In this document: in pieces, positions 5,082 to 5,534 of the stretch
Position numbering within the stretch: the first letter of the stretch is position 1
Layout of the letters: each line of letters starts with the position of its first letter
Source of the DNA: Bacillota bacterium
GTDB lineage: Bacteria > Bacillota > Sulfobacillia > JAJZYS01 > JAJYTV01
DNA length: 5,534 bases
Direction of reading: 5' to 3'
Assembly: GCA_021806845.1 (NCBI GenBank)
Contig: JAKAPV010000203.1
Coordinates: 1-5,534 of the forward strand
Program-made: the position numbers and the translations under genes
The notes under the pieces: generated by a model
The model's database searches: none
What the model was told of the DNA's origin: nothing
Seen by the model: only the letters and a program-made list of their open reading frames with translations

Positions 5082-5534
5082 ATGGAGGACGATGGGCGGA
5101 TCTTGCACGGTGCGCGCCGTCTGCGCGGCGACTATCGCACCGATGGCGCACGGCTCGTATACCTGACGGCTTGGGCTATGGTCATCGGCCTCGCGGGAGG
5201 ATTCGTGGCGATCGCCCTGCTGCGCCTCATCGGCCTCATCACGCACCTATCGTACCAGGGCAGGTGGGCATGGTCGCTGACGCCGCCCGATCCCTCGCAC
5301 TGGGGTTGGCCTGCCATGTTCGTGCCGGTCGTGGGTGGACTTGCGGTCGGCCTTCTGGCCCGCTTCGGCACCGACAAGATCCGCGGTCACGGCATTCCGG
5401 AGGCCATCCAGACGATCCTCGAACAGCGCAGCGTCATGGAGCCGAAGATCGCTTTGATCAAGCCGATCGCATCGGCGATCACGATCGGCACCGGCGGCCC
5501 GTTCGGAGCCGAGGGCCCGATCATCATGACCGGC
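5082..5534 (+). CDS. ClC family chloride channel/transporter, 3'-partial
   Basis: The first 151 residues of a ClC protein, a membrane chloride channel or Cl-/H+ antiporter, are present; the gene runs off the right edge. After a charged, cytoplasmic N-terminus (1-24) come a long hydrophobic helix (about 25-56) and a second one (about 77-95). The family anion-binding signatures follow. GHGIPEA (102-108) corresponds to the GSGIP motif, with His104 in the place of the Ser that coordinates chloride in the E. coli protein. GGPFGAEGP (138-146) corresponds to the GREGP motif; Glu144 would be the gating glutamate. The ATG at 5082 is preceded in frame by a stop at 5049-5051 and has only a weak ribosome binding site. 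It is divergent from marR across a 108-bp gap. Whether it is a channel or an exchanger depends on the missing part, including the internal proton glutamate. Such proteins serve acid resistance or ion balance. Confidence 0.9.
   Translation, partial: MEDDGRILHGARRLRGDYRTDGARLVYLTAWAMVIGLAGGFVAIALLRLIGLITHLSYQGRWAWSLTPPDPSHWGWPAMFVPVVGGLAVGLLARFGTDKIRGHGIPEAIQTILEQRSVMEPKIALIKPIASAITIGTGGPFGAEGPIIMTG

Overview
The window is a dense stretch of a GC-rich bacterial chromosome (by eye roughly two-thirds G+C, with strong G/C bias at third codon positions). It holds seven protein genes and little intergenic space. Gene content (MarR regulator, ClC channel, VIT1-type iron transporter, P1-type peptidase, UbiE-like methyltransferase) and Shine-Dalgarno sites fit a free-living, high-GC bacterium. 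A proteobacterium or acidobacterium is plausible, but nothing here fixes the taxon. I see no rRNA, tRNA, insertion sequence, CRISPR array, phage gene or origin.

Layout, left to right. (1) Plus strand 2-685: a VIT1/CCC1-family metal transporter whose frame is still open at the left edge, so its N-terminus is probably missing. (2) Plus 678-1631: a P1/S58-family (DmpA-like) self-processing aminopeptidase, overlapping the transporter by 8 bp and probably translationally coupled to it. (3) After a 110-bp gap, plus 1742-2506: a class I SAM-dependent methyltransferase with its own strong ribosome binding site. (4) Plus 2532-2941: a GNAT acetyltransferase broken by an apparent one-base deletion near 2865-2867. 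(5) Minus 4512-2938: a 524-residue carbon-nitrogen hydrolase (nitrilase superfamily) with a complete Glu-Lys-Cys triad in its N-terminal half and what looks like a second, degenerate nitrilase domain in its C-terminal half. (6) Minus 4973-4509: a MarR-family regulator directly upstream of the nitrilase, sharing a TTGA start/stop overlap with it. (7) Plus 5082 to the right edge: the N-terminal part of a ClC chloride channel/transporter, divergent from marR.

The marR-nitrilase pair is the clearest functional unit. The regulator and enzyme are overlapping genes on one transcript. They are read from a 108-bp divergent intergenic region that carries a perfect 12-bp palindrome beside the marR ribosome binding site and a consensus TATAAT box facing the ClC gene. 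A simple model is that the MarR protein controls its own operon, and possibly the ClC gene, in response to a small molecule related to the nitrilase substrate. This model is inference.

The most useful observations are the frameshifted GNAT gene, whose restored stop shares a CTAG with the convergent nitrilase stop; the two-domain nitrilase; the 13-bp hairpin at the marR-nitrilase junction; and the palindrome in the divergent promoter region. I found no evidence of a wholly new type of system; most of the window is ordinary metabolic and transport gene content.
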